Notes: generated by a model from the sequence alone, not told the origin. A stretch of 64,000 nucleotides of DNA from Psychrobacter raelei (GCF_022631235.3 NZ_CP093310.2:930001-994000); one strand, 5' to 3'. Positions 8,843-18,000 are shown, counted from the stretch's first letter. Program-made: numbers and translations.

Positions 8843-9661
8843 ATGTGCAAAACCTTTGATATCAAACCATCAAGCTACTATGACTGGACCAAGCGTGATA
8901 TCAGCGCTCAGCAAATACATCGTAACCGCTGTGAGCTACTTATTAAAGCTGCTCACAGTGAGACTAAAGAGCGATATGGTTATCAGCGTCTACACGCACA
9001 TTTAAGTGAACAAGGGCACGATGTCAGCAAGTATATGGTACGTAGTATCAAGGAAGAATATGACATCAAATGTAGACGTCATAAGCGCTTTAAAGTGACA
9101 ACGGACTCAGATCATAACAAGCGAGTCTATCCTAATTTGCTTAAACAACAATTTGGCGTTAATCGTCCTAATTGTGCGTGGGTCAGTGATATCACCTACA
9201 TCTGGACAGATGAGGGCTGGCTTTATTTAGCAGGCGTCAAAGACTTGTATACCAAAGAATTGGTTGGCTACGCTATCGATAAACGCATGAAAGCAGATTT
9301 AGCCTGTAGAGCCTTAAATAAAGCAATCAAGGATAAACGACCTAGCCAAGGGCTTATTGTACATTCAGATAGAGGTAGCCAGTACTGTAGCGATGATTAT
9401 CGCACAATCATCAGTAAATACGGTTTTAAAGGATCTATGAGTGCTAAAGGCAACTGCTATGATAACGCGCCAATAGAGAGCTTCTGGGGCGTCTTAAAGA
9501 ATGAGCTGGTATATCATCATCATTATAAAACTCGATTTGAAGCAATCAACAGTATCATCAAATATATCGAGTTAGATTACAATCAAGTCAGGATTCAGCA
9601 GAGTTTAGGTATGAGATCGCCAAGACAGGTTTGGGTTGATTTCTACCGTCAGGCTGCGTAA
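8843..9661 (+). CDS. IS3-family transposase OrfB (type C)
   Basis: 272-residue DDE transposase with SDITYIW, HSDRGSQY and ESFWG carrying the acidic triad at IS3 spacing. Probably expressed as an OrfAB fusion: the -1 frame is open from the slip site through RYAFIDHHKTQFSITAM. Identical protein in all three type C copies, indicating recent spread. Confidence 0.93.
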   Translation: MCKTFDIKPSSYYDWTKRDISAQQIHRNRCELLIKAAHSETKERYGYQRLHAHLSEQGHDVSKYMVRSIKEEYDIKCRRHKRFKVTTDSDHNKRVYPNLLKQQFGVNRPNCAWVSDITYIWTDEGWLYLAGVKDLYTKELVGYAIDKRMKADLACRALNKAIKDKRPSQGLIVHSDRGSQYCSDDYRTIISKYGFKGSMSAKGNCYDNAPIESFWGVLKNELVYHHHYKTRFEAINSIIKYIELDYNQVRIQQSLGMRSPRQVWVDFYRQAA

Positions 9662-9710
9662 TTAAAATCTCCCAAGTTTAGGTGTACGGATTTGACGGCA
9701 GGGGTCAACT

Positions 9711-10668
9711 TGGGGAAATAAAAGGATTAAGAGCTGATAGTAGTGAGAGCTATAAAAACCTCAAGGAGTATATTGAGGAATCTAACTCTGATCAAGAGCT
9801 TCTTGAGGAGCTAAAGGGCTTAAGAACTGAAAGTCATGAGGGCTTTTCTGAGTTAATAAAGCATATAGATGATTCAGACAAAGGAGAAGATGTTCTTGAG
9901 TCATTAAAAGGCTTAAGGTTAGAGAATCATGAAGATTTTGAAAGTTTAATAGAAGCACAAAATGAAGCATTAGATAGGATCTCTAAAACATCATCAGAAG
10001 AGCTGGTTAAAGCGTTAGAGGAAGTTGTTAAGGACTTTAATGCTAAGATAAATGAGCAGTTTGGAGAGAACTTTAAACAGCTGAATCAGGCGGTTGGAGA
10101 CCTGTTGACCTGGCAAGAAGAGTATAAAGATCATATCGAGGTAACCACAAACCTTCTGACTACTACTATTCAAAATACACAAAACTTGGTTGGTAAAGTT
10201 GAGTATATAGTGAACGACTCTGAGGTTATTACTGAAAACTCAGGTGTGTTATTAAATAATATTAAAGAATTTAAGAGAGTTGCAGATAGCTTGGGAGAGA
10301 CTCTTAGTAGTTTAGATATACAGAGGAAAGCTATAGATGCCCGACTGGAAAGTCTAGCTAAGCTGGTAAGTAAAGCTTCAGATGATCTGCCAGAGATTAA
10401 TCAACAAATACTAGGTATTGCTAGTACTATGCAGAGCTCAGCACTAGAGTTTAATAAAAACGTTGCTGAAATGTCTAGTAAAACACAAGAGCAGGTAACT
10501 GCATTAAATAATGGGTTAGAAGCTGCGCTAACAAAATCCCTAAATAGTTTAGGCGGACAGTTATCAGCAATGACAGAAAAATTTGCTTCAGATTATGATG
10601 AGTTATCTGAGGCGCTTGCTAGAATCTCTAAAGTGACAAAAGATAGTGGGCAATCACCATGGCAATAA
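9711..10668 (+). pseudogene. zorA: ZorA-like stator protein, 3' part: coiled-coil tail with 31-aa repeats
   Basis: Residues 114-432 of the reconstructed ZorA. The first ~90 residues are three near-repeats of 31 residues, each starting (E/S)(I/L)KGLR followed by an acidic segment (GLRADSSESY, GLRTESHEGF, GLRLENHEDF). The rest is a long heptad-rich, methyl-acceptor-like coiled coil. In Zorya, ZorA pentamers carry such an intracellular tail that signals from the motor. An apparent start inside the IS (9682) is not genuine. The stop overlaps the zorB start by ten bases, showing translational coupling in the original operon. Confidence 0.83.
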
Positions 10669-11006
10669 ACTCTGATCAACATTGGATTCCATTAGCAGAC
10701 TTAATGACGGGTCTCATGATGATGTTTATGCTTATAGCTGTTTTATATATGCTAAAAGTTAATAGTGCTGTATCTGATTACTCAACATCTAAAAATGAGT
10801 TAGGTCAAGATTTATGTCAGGAGTTTTCAGGAGACTTGAAAGAGTGGGCTGCAAACTGTGATGAAGAAAATCTTGTCATTAGGTTTAAATCTCCAGATGT
10901 TTTATTTGATACTGGTGAGGCTGACTTAAAGCCACAGTTCGAAGATATTTTAAGTGATTTCTTTCCTCGCTACATTGATATTCTTAGTCAAGAAAAGTAT
11001 AGAAAT
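10659..11006 (+). pseudogene. zorB: ZorB-like MotB/OmpA-type protein, 5' part
   Basis: First 116 residues of a ZorB-like peptidoglycan-anchoring motor subunit. A single membrane helix near the N-terminus has the motif WIPLADLMTGLMMMF. Its aspartate is placed like the proton-carrying Asp of MotB/ZorB. A periplasmic segment follows with the start of an OmpA_C domain (VIRFKSPDVLFDTGEADLKP). The IS at 11007 breaks the frame after KYRN. Removing the IS and one aat duplication joins it to 12288-12617 for a 225-aa protein. Confidence 0.83.
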
Positions 11007-11052
11007 TGACCCCTGCCGTCAAATCCGTACACCTAAACTTGGGAGATTTTAA

Positions 11053-11871
11053 TTACGCAGCCTGACGGTAGAAATCAACCCAAACCTGTCTTGGCGATCT
11101 CATACCTAAACTCTGCTGAATCCTGACTTGATTGTAATCTAACTCGATATATTTGATGATACTGTTGATTGCTTCAAATCGAGTTTTATAATGATGATGA
11201 TATACCAGCTCATTCTTTAAGACGCCCCAGAAGCTCTCTATTGGCGCGTTATCATAGCAGTTGCCTTTAGCACTCATAGATCCTTTAAAACCGTATTTAC
11301 TGATGATTGTGCGATAATCATCGCTACAGTACTGGCTACCTCTATCTGAATGTACAATAAGCCCTTGGCTAGGTCGTTTATCCTTGATTGCTTTATTTAA
11401 GGCTCTACAGGCTAAATCTGCTTTCATGCGTTTATCGATAGCGTAGCCAACCAATTCTTTGGTATACAAGTCTTTGACGCCTGCTAAATAAAGCCAGCCC
11501 TCATCTGTCCAGATGTAGGTGATATCACTGACCCACGCACAATTAGGACGATTAACGCCAAATTGTTGTTTAAGCAAATTAGGATAGACTCGCTTGTTAT
11601 GATCTGAGTCCGTTGTCACTTTAAAGCGCTTATGACGTCTACATTTGATGTCATATTCTTCCTTGATACTACGTACCATATACTTGCTGACATCGTGCCC
11701 TTGTTCACTTAAATGTGCGTGTAGACGCTGATAACCATATCGCTCTTTAGTCTCACTGTGAGCAGCTTTAATAAGTAGCTCACAGCGGTTACGATGTATT
11801 TGCTGAGCGCTGATATCACGCTTGGTCCAGTCATAGTAGCTTGATGGTTTGATATCAAAGGTTTTGCACAT
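11053..11871 (-). CDS. IS3-family transposase OrfB (type C)
   Basis: Identical in sequence to the OrfB at 8843-9661, with the same DDE residues. Slip heptamer at 11952-11958. Confidence 0.92.
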   Translation of the reverse strand: MCKTFDIKPSSYYDWTKRDISAQQIHRNRCELLIKAAHSETKERYGYQRLHAHLSEQGHDVSKYMVRSIKEEYDIKCRRHKRFKVTTDSDHNKRVYPNLLKQQFGVNRPNCAWVSDITYIWTDEGWLYLAGVKDLYTKELVGYAIDKRMKADLACRALNKAIKDKRPSQGLIVHSDRGSQYCSDDYRTIISKYGFKGSMSAKGNCYDNAPIESFWGVLKNELVYHHHYKTRFEAINSIIKYIELDYNQVRIQQSLGMRSPRQVWVDFYRQAA

Positions 11872-11918
11872 AGCTGTGATACTGAATTGAGTCTTGTGAT
11901 GGTCAATAAAGGCGTACC

Positions 11919-12218
11919 TTACTGACCGTTCTTCGCAAAGTACGCCGTGGCCTTTTTTAATATTTCACGCTCTTCTTGCGCTGTTTTTAGTTCACGTTTT
12001 AAACGCTTGATTTCCTCAAGGGCTGAAACAAGCTCTGGATCGTACTGCTTAGTACCTTTGAGCTTACCTTGATTAGCTTTCCGTTGCCAATTAGCTAGCG
12101 TTTGCATTGGTAGCCCTAACTGCCTTGCTGTGGCACTGACATTGCCACCATTATTTTCTATTGCTTTGACCGCTTCTGCTTTAAATTCTTCACTATATCT
12201 CTTAACTTTCTTTGTCAT
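11919..12218 (-). CDS. IS3-family OrfA (type C)
   Basis: Identical to the OrfA at 8496-8795: HTH and zipper, ending at the frameshift signal. Confidence 0.92.
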   Translation of the reverse strand: MTKKVKRYSEEFKAEAVKAIENNGGNVSATARQLGLPMQTLANWQRKANQGKLKGTKQYDPELVSALEEIKRLKRELKTAQEEREILKKATAYFAKNGQ

Positions 12219-12287
12219 GGCAAACTCCTATTTGTCTTCTTTAGTTTACCAAGTTTTTGTCTACGGTTTTTTCAGCATACATCAAAT

Positions 12288-12617
12288 AGTATCGAAGAGA
12301 TACGCATAGAAGGTCATACCTCTAGTAAATGGAGTGCAGATACGCCTGCTAATGAGGCTTATTTTTTGAATATGCAGCTTTCTCAAGCTAGAACATTAAG
12401 TGTTTTAAGATACGTCTTATCTGAAAAGAGCACCTCCAATCAAGATTGGGCTAAAAGCTTACTGACTGCGAATGGACTATCTTCATCGAGGCTGATTTAT
12501 GATAAAGATGGTAAGGAGGATTCACGGGGGTCACAAAGGGTAGAGTTTAAAGTAAGAACCAATGCAGATGAGCATATTAAGGGTATCCTTGAAGACTTAG
12601 GGCAAAATGAACAATGA
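12288..12617 (+). pseudogene. zorB: ZorB-like protein, 3' part: OmpA-like peptidoglycan-binding domain
   Basis: After IS removal the frame continues SIEEIRIEGHTSSKW, then NMQLSQARTLSVLRYVL, NGLSSSRLIYDKDGKED and SQRVEFKVRT. This is the OmpA_C/MotB fold that grips peptidoglycan, with the usual NxxLSxxRAxxV and RRVEF-type motifs. The Met at 12372 would give only an 82-aa remnant. The stop overlaps the start of the HNH gene (ATGA at 12614-12617), consistent with a zorABE-type operon. Confidence 0.83.
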
Positions 12618-13024
12618 TTTCAATACAACTACCTAATTTCTTTAATGATCATTCTCTAAATTGTTTGAAAAATAAGATGGGTGTTGATAGATACACTTAT
12701 GGAAGTTTTGGGGATAGTCATTTAAAAAGCACAAGTATACAGTTAGAAACTATAGGCATTGAGGTTGAAGACTTATCTGAGTTAACGCCTTTGGAAGATC
12801 ATACGTTAGTATATAAAGGCGAAAGGGTTATTTTGTATATTAGAGATGTCAGAGAGGTAGAAGATATTTCTAAATTACCAAAATTTCACGTTGCTCATTG
12901 TTCAACCTTACAAGGGATGATTAGAAGTGGTAGAAAAAGGCGATATGTAGTTTCACAAAAAGAAAGTAATATTTTTTCTCTTAACTTTATGAATGGTAAT
13001 ACCATTAGAAAAGCAGAGCACCCT
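12614..13024 (+). pseudogene. zorE: ZorE-like HNH nuclease, 5' part
   Basis: First 137 residues of an HNH nuclease gene that follows zorB with an ATGA overlap. The N-terminal region (IQLPNFFNDHSLNCLKNKMG..., FHVAHCSTLQGMIRSGRKRRY) shows a possible zinc-ligand pattern that continues after the IS with HPLDVCKNC. The IS after KAEHP breaks it. Removing the IS and one ccct duplication gives a 287-residue protein. In type II Zorya the gene after zorB is zorE, an HNH nickase; I assign it by position and domain, not by sequence alignment. Confidence 0.7.
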
Positions 13025-13065
13025 TGTAAATACCCCATTCTTAACACAACATCATCGTAGAATAA

Positions 13066-13803
13066 TTAAGCCACCTGCCTGTACTCAGCAGGTGTCATAT
13101 CATTAAGTGAATCATGGGGTCTTTCGGTGTTATAAACCTTGATCCAATCCTCAGTCAGCTTACTAACCTCGTTTAAATTGTTGAAAAGGTAGCAGTCTAA
13201 AACCTCATTACGATAACTGCGATTAAACCGTTCAATATAAGCATTCTGATAAGGACAGCCAGGCTCGATATAGTCAATATAGATGCCGTGAGCTGATGCC
13301 CAATCAGTGAATGTGCTAGATGTAAACTCACTGCCGTTATCCACACGAATTTGCTTAGGATAGCCATGCCACTCGGCTAGCTGGTCAAGGTAGCGAATTA
13401 CTCGGAGTGAAGGCATACTGGTACCAATATCAATGCCTAATACTTCACGGTTGTAATCATCAATCACATTAAAGGTTCGAAAGCGAATATTGTTGTGCAG
13501 CTTATCGCTCATAAAGTCCATAGACCAAGTATGACCCAATGCGTTTGGCACACTTAGCGGCTTAGGGTTGCGCGTTGGTAGCCGTCTTTTAGACTTACGG
13601 CGTAGGTTTAAGTTTAACGCGGTATAAACACGGTGTACTCGCTTGTGATTCCATGAGTAGCCAAGCTTGCGTATACGCTTAAAACACTTTGGGAAACCCC
13701 AACGATTGTGCTTGTCAGTAAGCTTGTTTAAGACATCAATAATCTCACTATCATCAGGTAGCTTAGGCTTATAGTAGTAAGCGGTTCGACTCATACAGAC
13801 CAC
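13066..13803 (-). CDS. IS3-family transposase OrfB (type B)
   Basis: Identical to the protein at 4530-5267. DDE core (WSMDFMSD, VDNGSEF, IERFNRSYR). Read as OrfAB through the slip site at 13887-13893. Confidence 0.92.
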   Translation of the reverse strand: MVCMSRTAYYYKPKLPDDSEIIDVLNKLTDKHNRWGFPKCFKRIRKLGYSWNHKRVHRVYTALNLNLRRKSKRRLPTRNPKPLSVPNALGHTWSMDFMSDKLHNNIRFRTFNVIDDYNREVLGIDIGTSMPSLRVIRYLDQLAEWHGYPKQIRVDNGSEFTSSTFTDWASAHGIYIDYIEPGCPYQNAYIERFNRSYRNEVLDCYLFNNLNEVSKLTEDWIKVYNTERPHDSLNDMTPAEYRQVA

Positions 13804-13880
13804 CTGACAACTAACTGCAATGCTGACATCATACTGCGCCTGTAATTCTTGCGCCCAGACTTTGCGCTCGGGTACAGGCG

Positions 13881-14141
13881 CTATAGCTTTTTTATGATAT
13901 CTTCCTGCATTTGCGCTTTAAGGCTTAAATCAGCATACATCTGTTTAAGCCTACGGTTTTCTTCTTCAAGCTCTTTTAGTCGTTTGACATCAGAGGCTTC
14001 CATACCGCCGTATTTAGACTTCCATTTGTAAAATGTCGAGCTAGCTACCCCGTATTTACGGCACAGCTCTTTAGCAGATATCCCAGCTTCTGCTTCTTTT
14101 AATATTGATACTATTTGGGTCTCGGTCATTCGTTTGCTCAT
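13881..14141 (-). CDS. IS3-family OrfA (type B)
   Basis: Identical to the OrfA at 5345-5605: HTH plus coiled coil ending at the A-AAA-AAG frameshift site. Confidence 0.92.
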   Translation of the reverse strand: MSKRMTETQIVSILKEAEAGISAKELCRKYGVASSTFYKWKSKYGGMEASDVKRLKELEEENRRLKQMYADLSLKAQMQEDIIKKL

Positions 14142-14216
14142 ATTAAAACTCCTTATGCGTATTTTATAAGAAATTCTACGTTTGAGCTGTGTTATTTTAG
14201 GGGATAGTTACACCCT

Positions 14217-14669
14217 TTAGATGTTTGTAAAAACTGCTTAGATATCCTAAATTGGGAGGGCTATATTAAAACCTGGACTCTAAATCAGAAGAATGATTGT
14301 GTAAGTCAATTTGAAGTAAAAAAATTTTTTGAAAAGTATCCTAGAAAGTTAGTGAATAACGGCTATTTACGAGAAGATAGCCCTCTTAATAGATATCCAA
14401 GTAACTGGATGCTTATTAGTAAAAGATATCGAGAATCCAAACGTTGGGCTTGTGAGGAGTGTGGTGTTAACTTGTTTAACAATAAGGACTTACTACATAC
14501 TCATCATATAAATGGCCAGAAAAATAATTGTCACTACTCAAACCTTAAGGCGCTTTGTATAGGATGTCATGCTAAGCAGCCTCTTCATGAACATATGTAT
14601 AGTAATACCAAAGTCCAAGCTGATATTAAGCGAGTTGAAGATATTCGCAGGTCTCAGAAAATAGTCTAA
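14217..14669 (+). pseudogene. zorE: ZorE-like HNH nuclease, 3' part with the catalytic domain
   Basis: In-frame continuation of 12614-13024 after IS removal (HPLDVCKNCLDIL...). The C-terminal half is an HNH fold: WACEECGVNLF, then HTHHINGQKNNCHYSNL and ALCIGCHAKQP. It has the HH...N...H pattern and two CxxC knuckles for structural zinc. An internal start at 14352 could express an isolated 105-aa HNH domain, whose fate is unclear. Membrane protein 14697-15164 follows 27 bp downstream. Confidence 0.75.
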
Positions 14670-14696
14670 TTTATATTAATACTTGGGAATATCGGT

Positions 14697-15164
14697 GTGG
14701 TTAATTTTTATATAAATAATGTGTTTCTAATTACCGTAATAGTCATGGGGGCCTTCCTAGGCATACCTGTATTGGGTTTAATAGTGCTGAGGAAAATTGG
14801 ATTATCTTATGATGAAAGGGCTGATATCCGTAATAAATTAGTAACTTTAAGTGGTGTGTTATTGGTTGCGGGTTTTATATTGCCTTTGGTGTTAGCTATA
14901 TTACTTGCGATTTTCCCTTCTATTGTTAATGGTTTTAAGCCCTTCGCTATATACGTTATAGGGGGTTTGGTATTAAATCTGATATATATGAATTATAAAC
15001 GCTTTAAACTGGTTAAATCTGAAGGTATGAGTACTTTAAGCGTAGAAGGAAAGAGTGAGGAGCTAAAAGAGAAATTAGCCGAATATAAGTTTAATATGAT
15101 TATTAATTTAGTATTGATAGCATACTTAGCAGTATTACTAGATAGCTCTGTTTTTAGTTTGTAG
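14697..15164 (+). CDS. Small membrane protein downstream of the Zorya-like genes
   Basis: 155 residues from a GTG start, 27 bp after the HNH nuclease gene. Four hydrophobic segments: NVFLITVIVMGAFLGIPVL, LVTLSGVLLVAGFILPLVL with the following AILLAIFP, FAIYVIGGLVLNLIYM, and a C-terminal NMIINLVLIAYLAVLL. A charged loop (GKSEELKEKLAEYK) precedes the last helix. The family is not recognised. Its closeness suggests co-transcription with the zorABE-like genes, but it may be an unrelated passenger. No strong ribosome site is visible, so the start is uncertain. Confidence 0.6.
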   Translation: MVNFYINNVFLITVIVMGAFLGIPVLGLIVLRKIGLSYDERADIRNKLVTLSGVLLVAGFILPLVLAILLAIFPSIVNGFKPFAIYVIGGLVLNLIYMNYKRFKLVKSEGMSTLSVEGKSEELKEKLAEYKFNMIINLVLIAYLAVLLDSSVFSL

Positions 15165-15503
15165 TTTTGACTATTTCATTTAAAAATATGGCTAATGATA
15201 ACTCATAGAATAAAAAGCCAAACTCTGTAATTTTTATTCAATACGCTTAAGTCGAAGCTCTTCAAATGTGTACTTACCTGGGTTGTTATTTTAGTAGTTA
15301 TTTTCTATCTTTAAGTGTTATTATTTCTTAGTGAGATTAAATTTGGATCTTATCGCTAAGCAGTCACAAAAAATCATAAAAAATGCAAAAGCAGACTAGG
15401 ATTTGATTAAGCTCTTTACCGTGCTATTTTCTCTGTTCTCTAATAGAGAATCCTAGTAAGCTAAAAATACAGTCAAATAAATTCTTCTTTAAAAAACTTA
15501 AAC
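15165..15503. other. Gene-free gap, about 340 bp, nothing recognised
   Basis: AT-rich sequence between the small membrane protein and the second type A IS. I see no convincing open frame, terminator or repeat. Confidence 0.5.
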
Positions 15504-15549
15504 TGACCCCTGCCGTCAATCCCGTATATATAAACTTGGGAGATTTTGA

Positions 15550-16368
15550 TTACGCAGCCTGACGATAATAATCAAACCACACCTGTCTTGGCGATTTATA
15601 GCCTAAACCCTTTTGAATCCTAGTCTGATTATAATATAACTCAATATATCCAATGATATCTCTGATAGCTGCAAACCTTGTTTTATAGTCTTGGTGATAT
15701 ACTAGCTCGTTCTTCAATATGCCCCAGAAGCTTTCTATGGGTGCGTTGTCAAAGCAGTTGCCTTTACCGCTCATTGAACCTGTAAACTGATGCTGCTTGA
15801 TGATCTTGTGGTAAGCATGGCTACAGTACTGACTGCCTCTGTCAGAGTGAACGACTAGCCCTTTGCTTGGTTGTTTATTCTTGATGGCCATGTTCAATGC
15901 TTTGCATACTAGATCTGCGGTCATTCGCTTATTGATCGCATAGCCGACCAGCTCTTTGGTATATAAATCTTTGACTCCCGCTAAATACAACCAGCCCTCA
16001 AGCGTCCAAATATAGGTGATGTCACTGGCCCACGCTTGGTTAGGGCGACTGGCATCAAACTCTTGATCCAACACGTTTGGATAGACCAGTTTGTTGTGAT
16101 TGGAGTCGGTGGTGACTTTAAAGCGTTTGTGGCGACGGCATTTGATGCTGTATTCCTCTTTGATGCTTCTGACCATGTAGGGACTGATGTTATGACCTTG
16201 CTCACTTAGATGCGCATGCAGACGCTCAACACCATAGCGCTCATGAGTTTCACTGTGAGCGGCTTTAACGAGTAGCTCACAATGGTTGCGATGTATCTGC
16301 TGCTCGCTGATATCGCGACTCAGCCAGTCGTAGTAACTTGAATGCTTAACCCTTAGCACGCGGCACAT
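15550..16368 (-). CDS. IS3-family transposase OrfB (type A)
   Basis: Identical to the protein at 2434-3252, with D116, D176 and E212 as the catalytic triad. Slip heptamer at 16449-16455. Confidence 0.92.
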   Translation of the reverse strand: MCRVLRVKHSSYYDWLSRDISEQQIHRNHCELLVKAAHSETHERYGVERLHAHLSEQGHNISPYMVRSIKEEYSIKCRRHKRFKVTTDSNHNKLVYPNVLDQEFDASRPNQAWASDITYIWTLEGWLYLAGVKDLYTKELVGYAINKRMTADLVCKALNMAIKNKQPSKGLVVHSDRGSQYCSHAYHKIIKQHQFTGSMSGKGNCFDNAPIESFWGILKNELVYHQDYKTRFAAIRDIIGYIELYYNQTRIQKGLGYKSPRQVWFDYYRQAA

Positions 16369-16418
16369 AGTGGTGATGGTAAAGAAGTGCTGGTTATCTT
16401 TGATGAAGGCGTACCTGA

Positions 16419-16715
16419 CTAGCTGTTTTTCGCGAAGTACGCCGTCGCCTTTTTTAATATCTCTCGCTCCTCTTCGGCAACTTTGAGCTGTCGTTTGAGC
16501 TGCTTTATTTCTTGAAGAGCTGTCATAAGATCAGGGTCGTATTGCTCTGTGCCTTTGAGCTTGCCTTGGTTGGCTTTGTTATGCCAATTCGATAGCGTTT
16601 GCATGGCAATGCCAAGCTGCTTTGCGGTTGCTGAGATATTGCCATTATTGTCTGATATCTTCTTAACGGCTTCAGCTTTAAATTCTGTGCTATAGGTTCT
16701 TATTTTCTTGACCAT
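16419..16715 (-). CDS. IS3-family OrfA (type A)
   Basis: Identical to the OrfA at 3303-3599: HTH plus zipper, N-terminal half of the frameshifted transposase. Confidence 0.92.
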   Translation of the reverse strand: MVKKIRTYSTEFKAEAVKKISDNNGNISATAKQLGIAMQTLSNWHNKANQGKLKGTEQYDPDLMTALQEIKQLKRQLKVAEEEREILKKATAYFAKNS

Positions 16716-16804
16716 GATAAACTCCGATTAATATGCTTAGTTTACCAAGTTTACTTGTACGGTTTCTTCAGCATAGCTCAAACAAATAACGGGTAAATAA
16801 TATT

Positions 16805-17230
16805 ATGTTTGGTTTATTCAAAAATAAAGGCGAAGATGGAGTAGTAATTACTGACAGTTTTGCTCCTAAACAGGAAGTCCATACTCAACAGGGAGTAATG
16901 AAGTATTCTAAAAAAATATCTAAGCTGTCTTATGAGGATTTATGCATAGAGTTCTCGAATGTCATGGCAGCTAAACATAATTTAATGATGACCCCTAGTG
17001 GTATAAATGATGCATCGAGAAAACAAGAAATAGTAACTGATTTGGTCGATAAGGCCTTGATAATCTGTATTTTCAAGTTTGGACGGGAAAGAGTCATAAG
17101 TTTTGTAGGCGATGATTTAACAAGAATAAATAAGTTAATTAATAAATGTGACCAAGAAGTGGCGTCCAATCCAGTTCCACCAAATGAGCATGGTCTACGT
17201 CTATTTAATAAATTAGAGCAATATCTTTGA
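16805..17230 (+). CDS. Unrecognised 141-aa soluble protein
   Basis: Begins MFGLFKNKGEDGVVITD and has no membrane or signal segment. The body looks helical (SYEDLCIEFSNVMAAKHNLM, KQEIVTDLVDKALIICIF). It shares only the short MFGxFKxK opening with the 340-aa protein at 6884-7903, which may be coincidence. The IS immediately upstream leaves only 24 bp of original leader, with no clear ribosome site. Function unknown; possibly a cargo gene of the island. Confidence 0.55.
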   Translation: MFGLFKNKGEDGVVITDSFAPKQEVHTQQGVMKYSKKISKLSYEDLCIEFSNVMAAKHNLMMTPSGINDASRKQEIVTDLVDKALIICIFKFGRERVISFVGDDLTRINKLINKCDQEVASNPVPPNEHGLRLFNKLEQYL

Positions 17231-17481
17231 TAGCTAGTAGATCGTCTAAAATAGACTACTACAGATATAAGAGAAAAGCTTATAAAAGACTATCGTAGAT
17301 TGTCACTTTTTCTGTCTATCCTTTGAAATCGTAGTTTTCTTTATTCCTATGTGAATGCTCATATAGGGCATTTTGTTATTTTAGAAGCTCCCTCCTAATC
17401 GCAACGAATATCATAATCGCAGAACTTACTTTATAAGTTTAAAAACCATAACCACAAAACTGCTGGGCAAGCTACAATCCG

Positions 17482-18000
17482 TTTCCATATTTTATCGAAA
17501 AGGTGCCGGCAGGGTTTCCTTCGCCTGCATCGGACTATGTAGAAGCCAGTATCGATTTAAATGAGCTTTGCATCAGTCATCCCAATGCGACTTTTCTAGT
17601 ACGTGTTGGTGGGTTGTCTATGATTGATGCAGGCATCCATCCTGAAGACTTACTCGTTGTTGATCGAATCAGCATTGTGACATCATTGTTTGTGCGGTTA
17701 ATGGCGAGTTTAAGGTCTGCCAAGGCGGGAGTGATGCTATCAGGTATTTGTCAGCACGACGAGGTACAGCTTGATTTGTTTGAACTAGAAGCAACAAGCG
17801 AGGATGGTACCGATAAGAAGCAGGCTCTTATGGCGGTGATGGATGAGCTGAATGCCAGGTATAAAGCAGACCGGCATCAGCAAAGTGCTGTGTTCATAGC
17901 CAGTGAGGGAATTAAAGAACAGCAGTCATGGCAGATGAATCGCCAACTATTGAGCCCTTGTTATACCACTCGTGTGAGTGACGTGTTGGTGGTTAAGTGA
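17482..18000 (+). pseudogene. umuD-umuC deletion fusion
   Basis: The first part is the N-terminus of UmuD ([30 protein letters not shown] with the catalytic serine, ending LLVVDR at about 17667). The frame then passes directly into the C-terminal tail of UmuC ([39 protein letters not shown]). An internal deletion removed the UmuD catalytic lysine and the whole UmuC polymerase core. No good start codon is present: the homologous frame opens upstream of the GTG at 17503 without an ATG. It cannot support cleavage or translesion synthesis. Confidence 0.85.

Larger units (their letters stand above)
8430..9707 (+). mobile_element. IS3-family element, type C copy 1 (1278 bp)
   Basis: Ends TGATGTATGCTGAAAAAACC (8430) and, inward from 9707, TGACCCCTGCCGTCAAATCC; both run into AAACTTGG. 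Perfect 3-bp duplication act (8427-8429, 9708-9710). orfA and orfB lie on the plus strand, with the slip heptamer at 8756-8762. Related to type A (similar ends and proteins) but clearly distinct in sequence. Other copies: 11007-12284 and 21830-23107. Confidence 0.95.
11007..12284 (-). mobile_element. IS3-family element, type C copy 2 (1278 bp)
   Basis: Same element as 8430-9707 but inverted. Perfect 3-bp duplication aat (11004-11006, 12285-12287). It splits the zorB-like gene. Copies 1 and 2 are inverted repeats about 1.3 kb apart, so recombination between them could flip the segment carrying the zorA tail and zorB head. Confidence 0.95.
13025..14212 (-). mobile_element. IS3-family element (IS407/IS1400-like), type B copy 2 (1188 bp)
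   Basis: Same ends and encoded proteins as 4489-5676. Perfect 4-bp duplication ccct (13021-13024, 14213-14216). It interrupts the zorE-like gene. Confidence 0.95.
15504..16780 (-). mobile_element. IS3-family element, type A copy 2 (1277 bp)
   Basis: Same element as 2388-3664. Perfect 3-bp duplication aac (15501-15503, 16781-16783). This copy sits between genes, 24 bp upstream of the ATG at 16805, so it may have replaced or supplied that gene's promoter region. Confidence 0.95.

Noticed and set aside
9682..9710. Start codons giving proteins that begin MYGFDGRG
   Set aside because: These codons are inside the IS ends; the real upstream codons lie beyond the insertion.
16805..17230. Homology between the 141-aa and 340-aa proteins through the MFGxFKxK start
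   Set aside because: Only eight residues are alike; this opening is common in unrelated hypothetical proteins.
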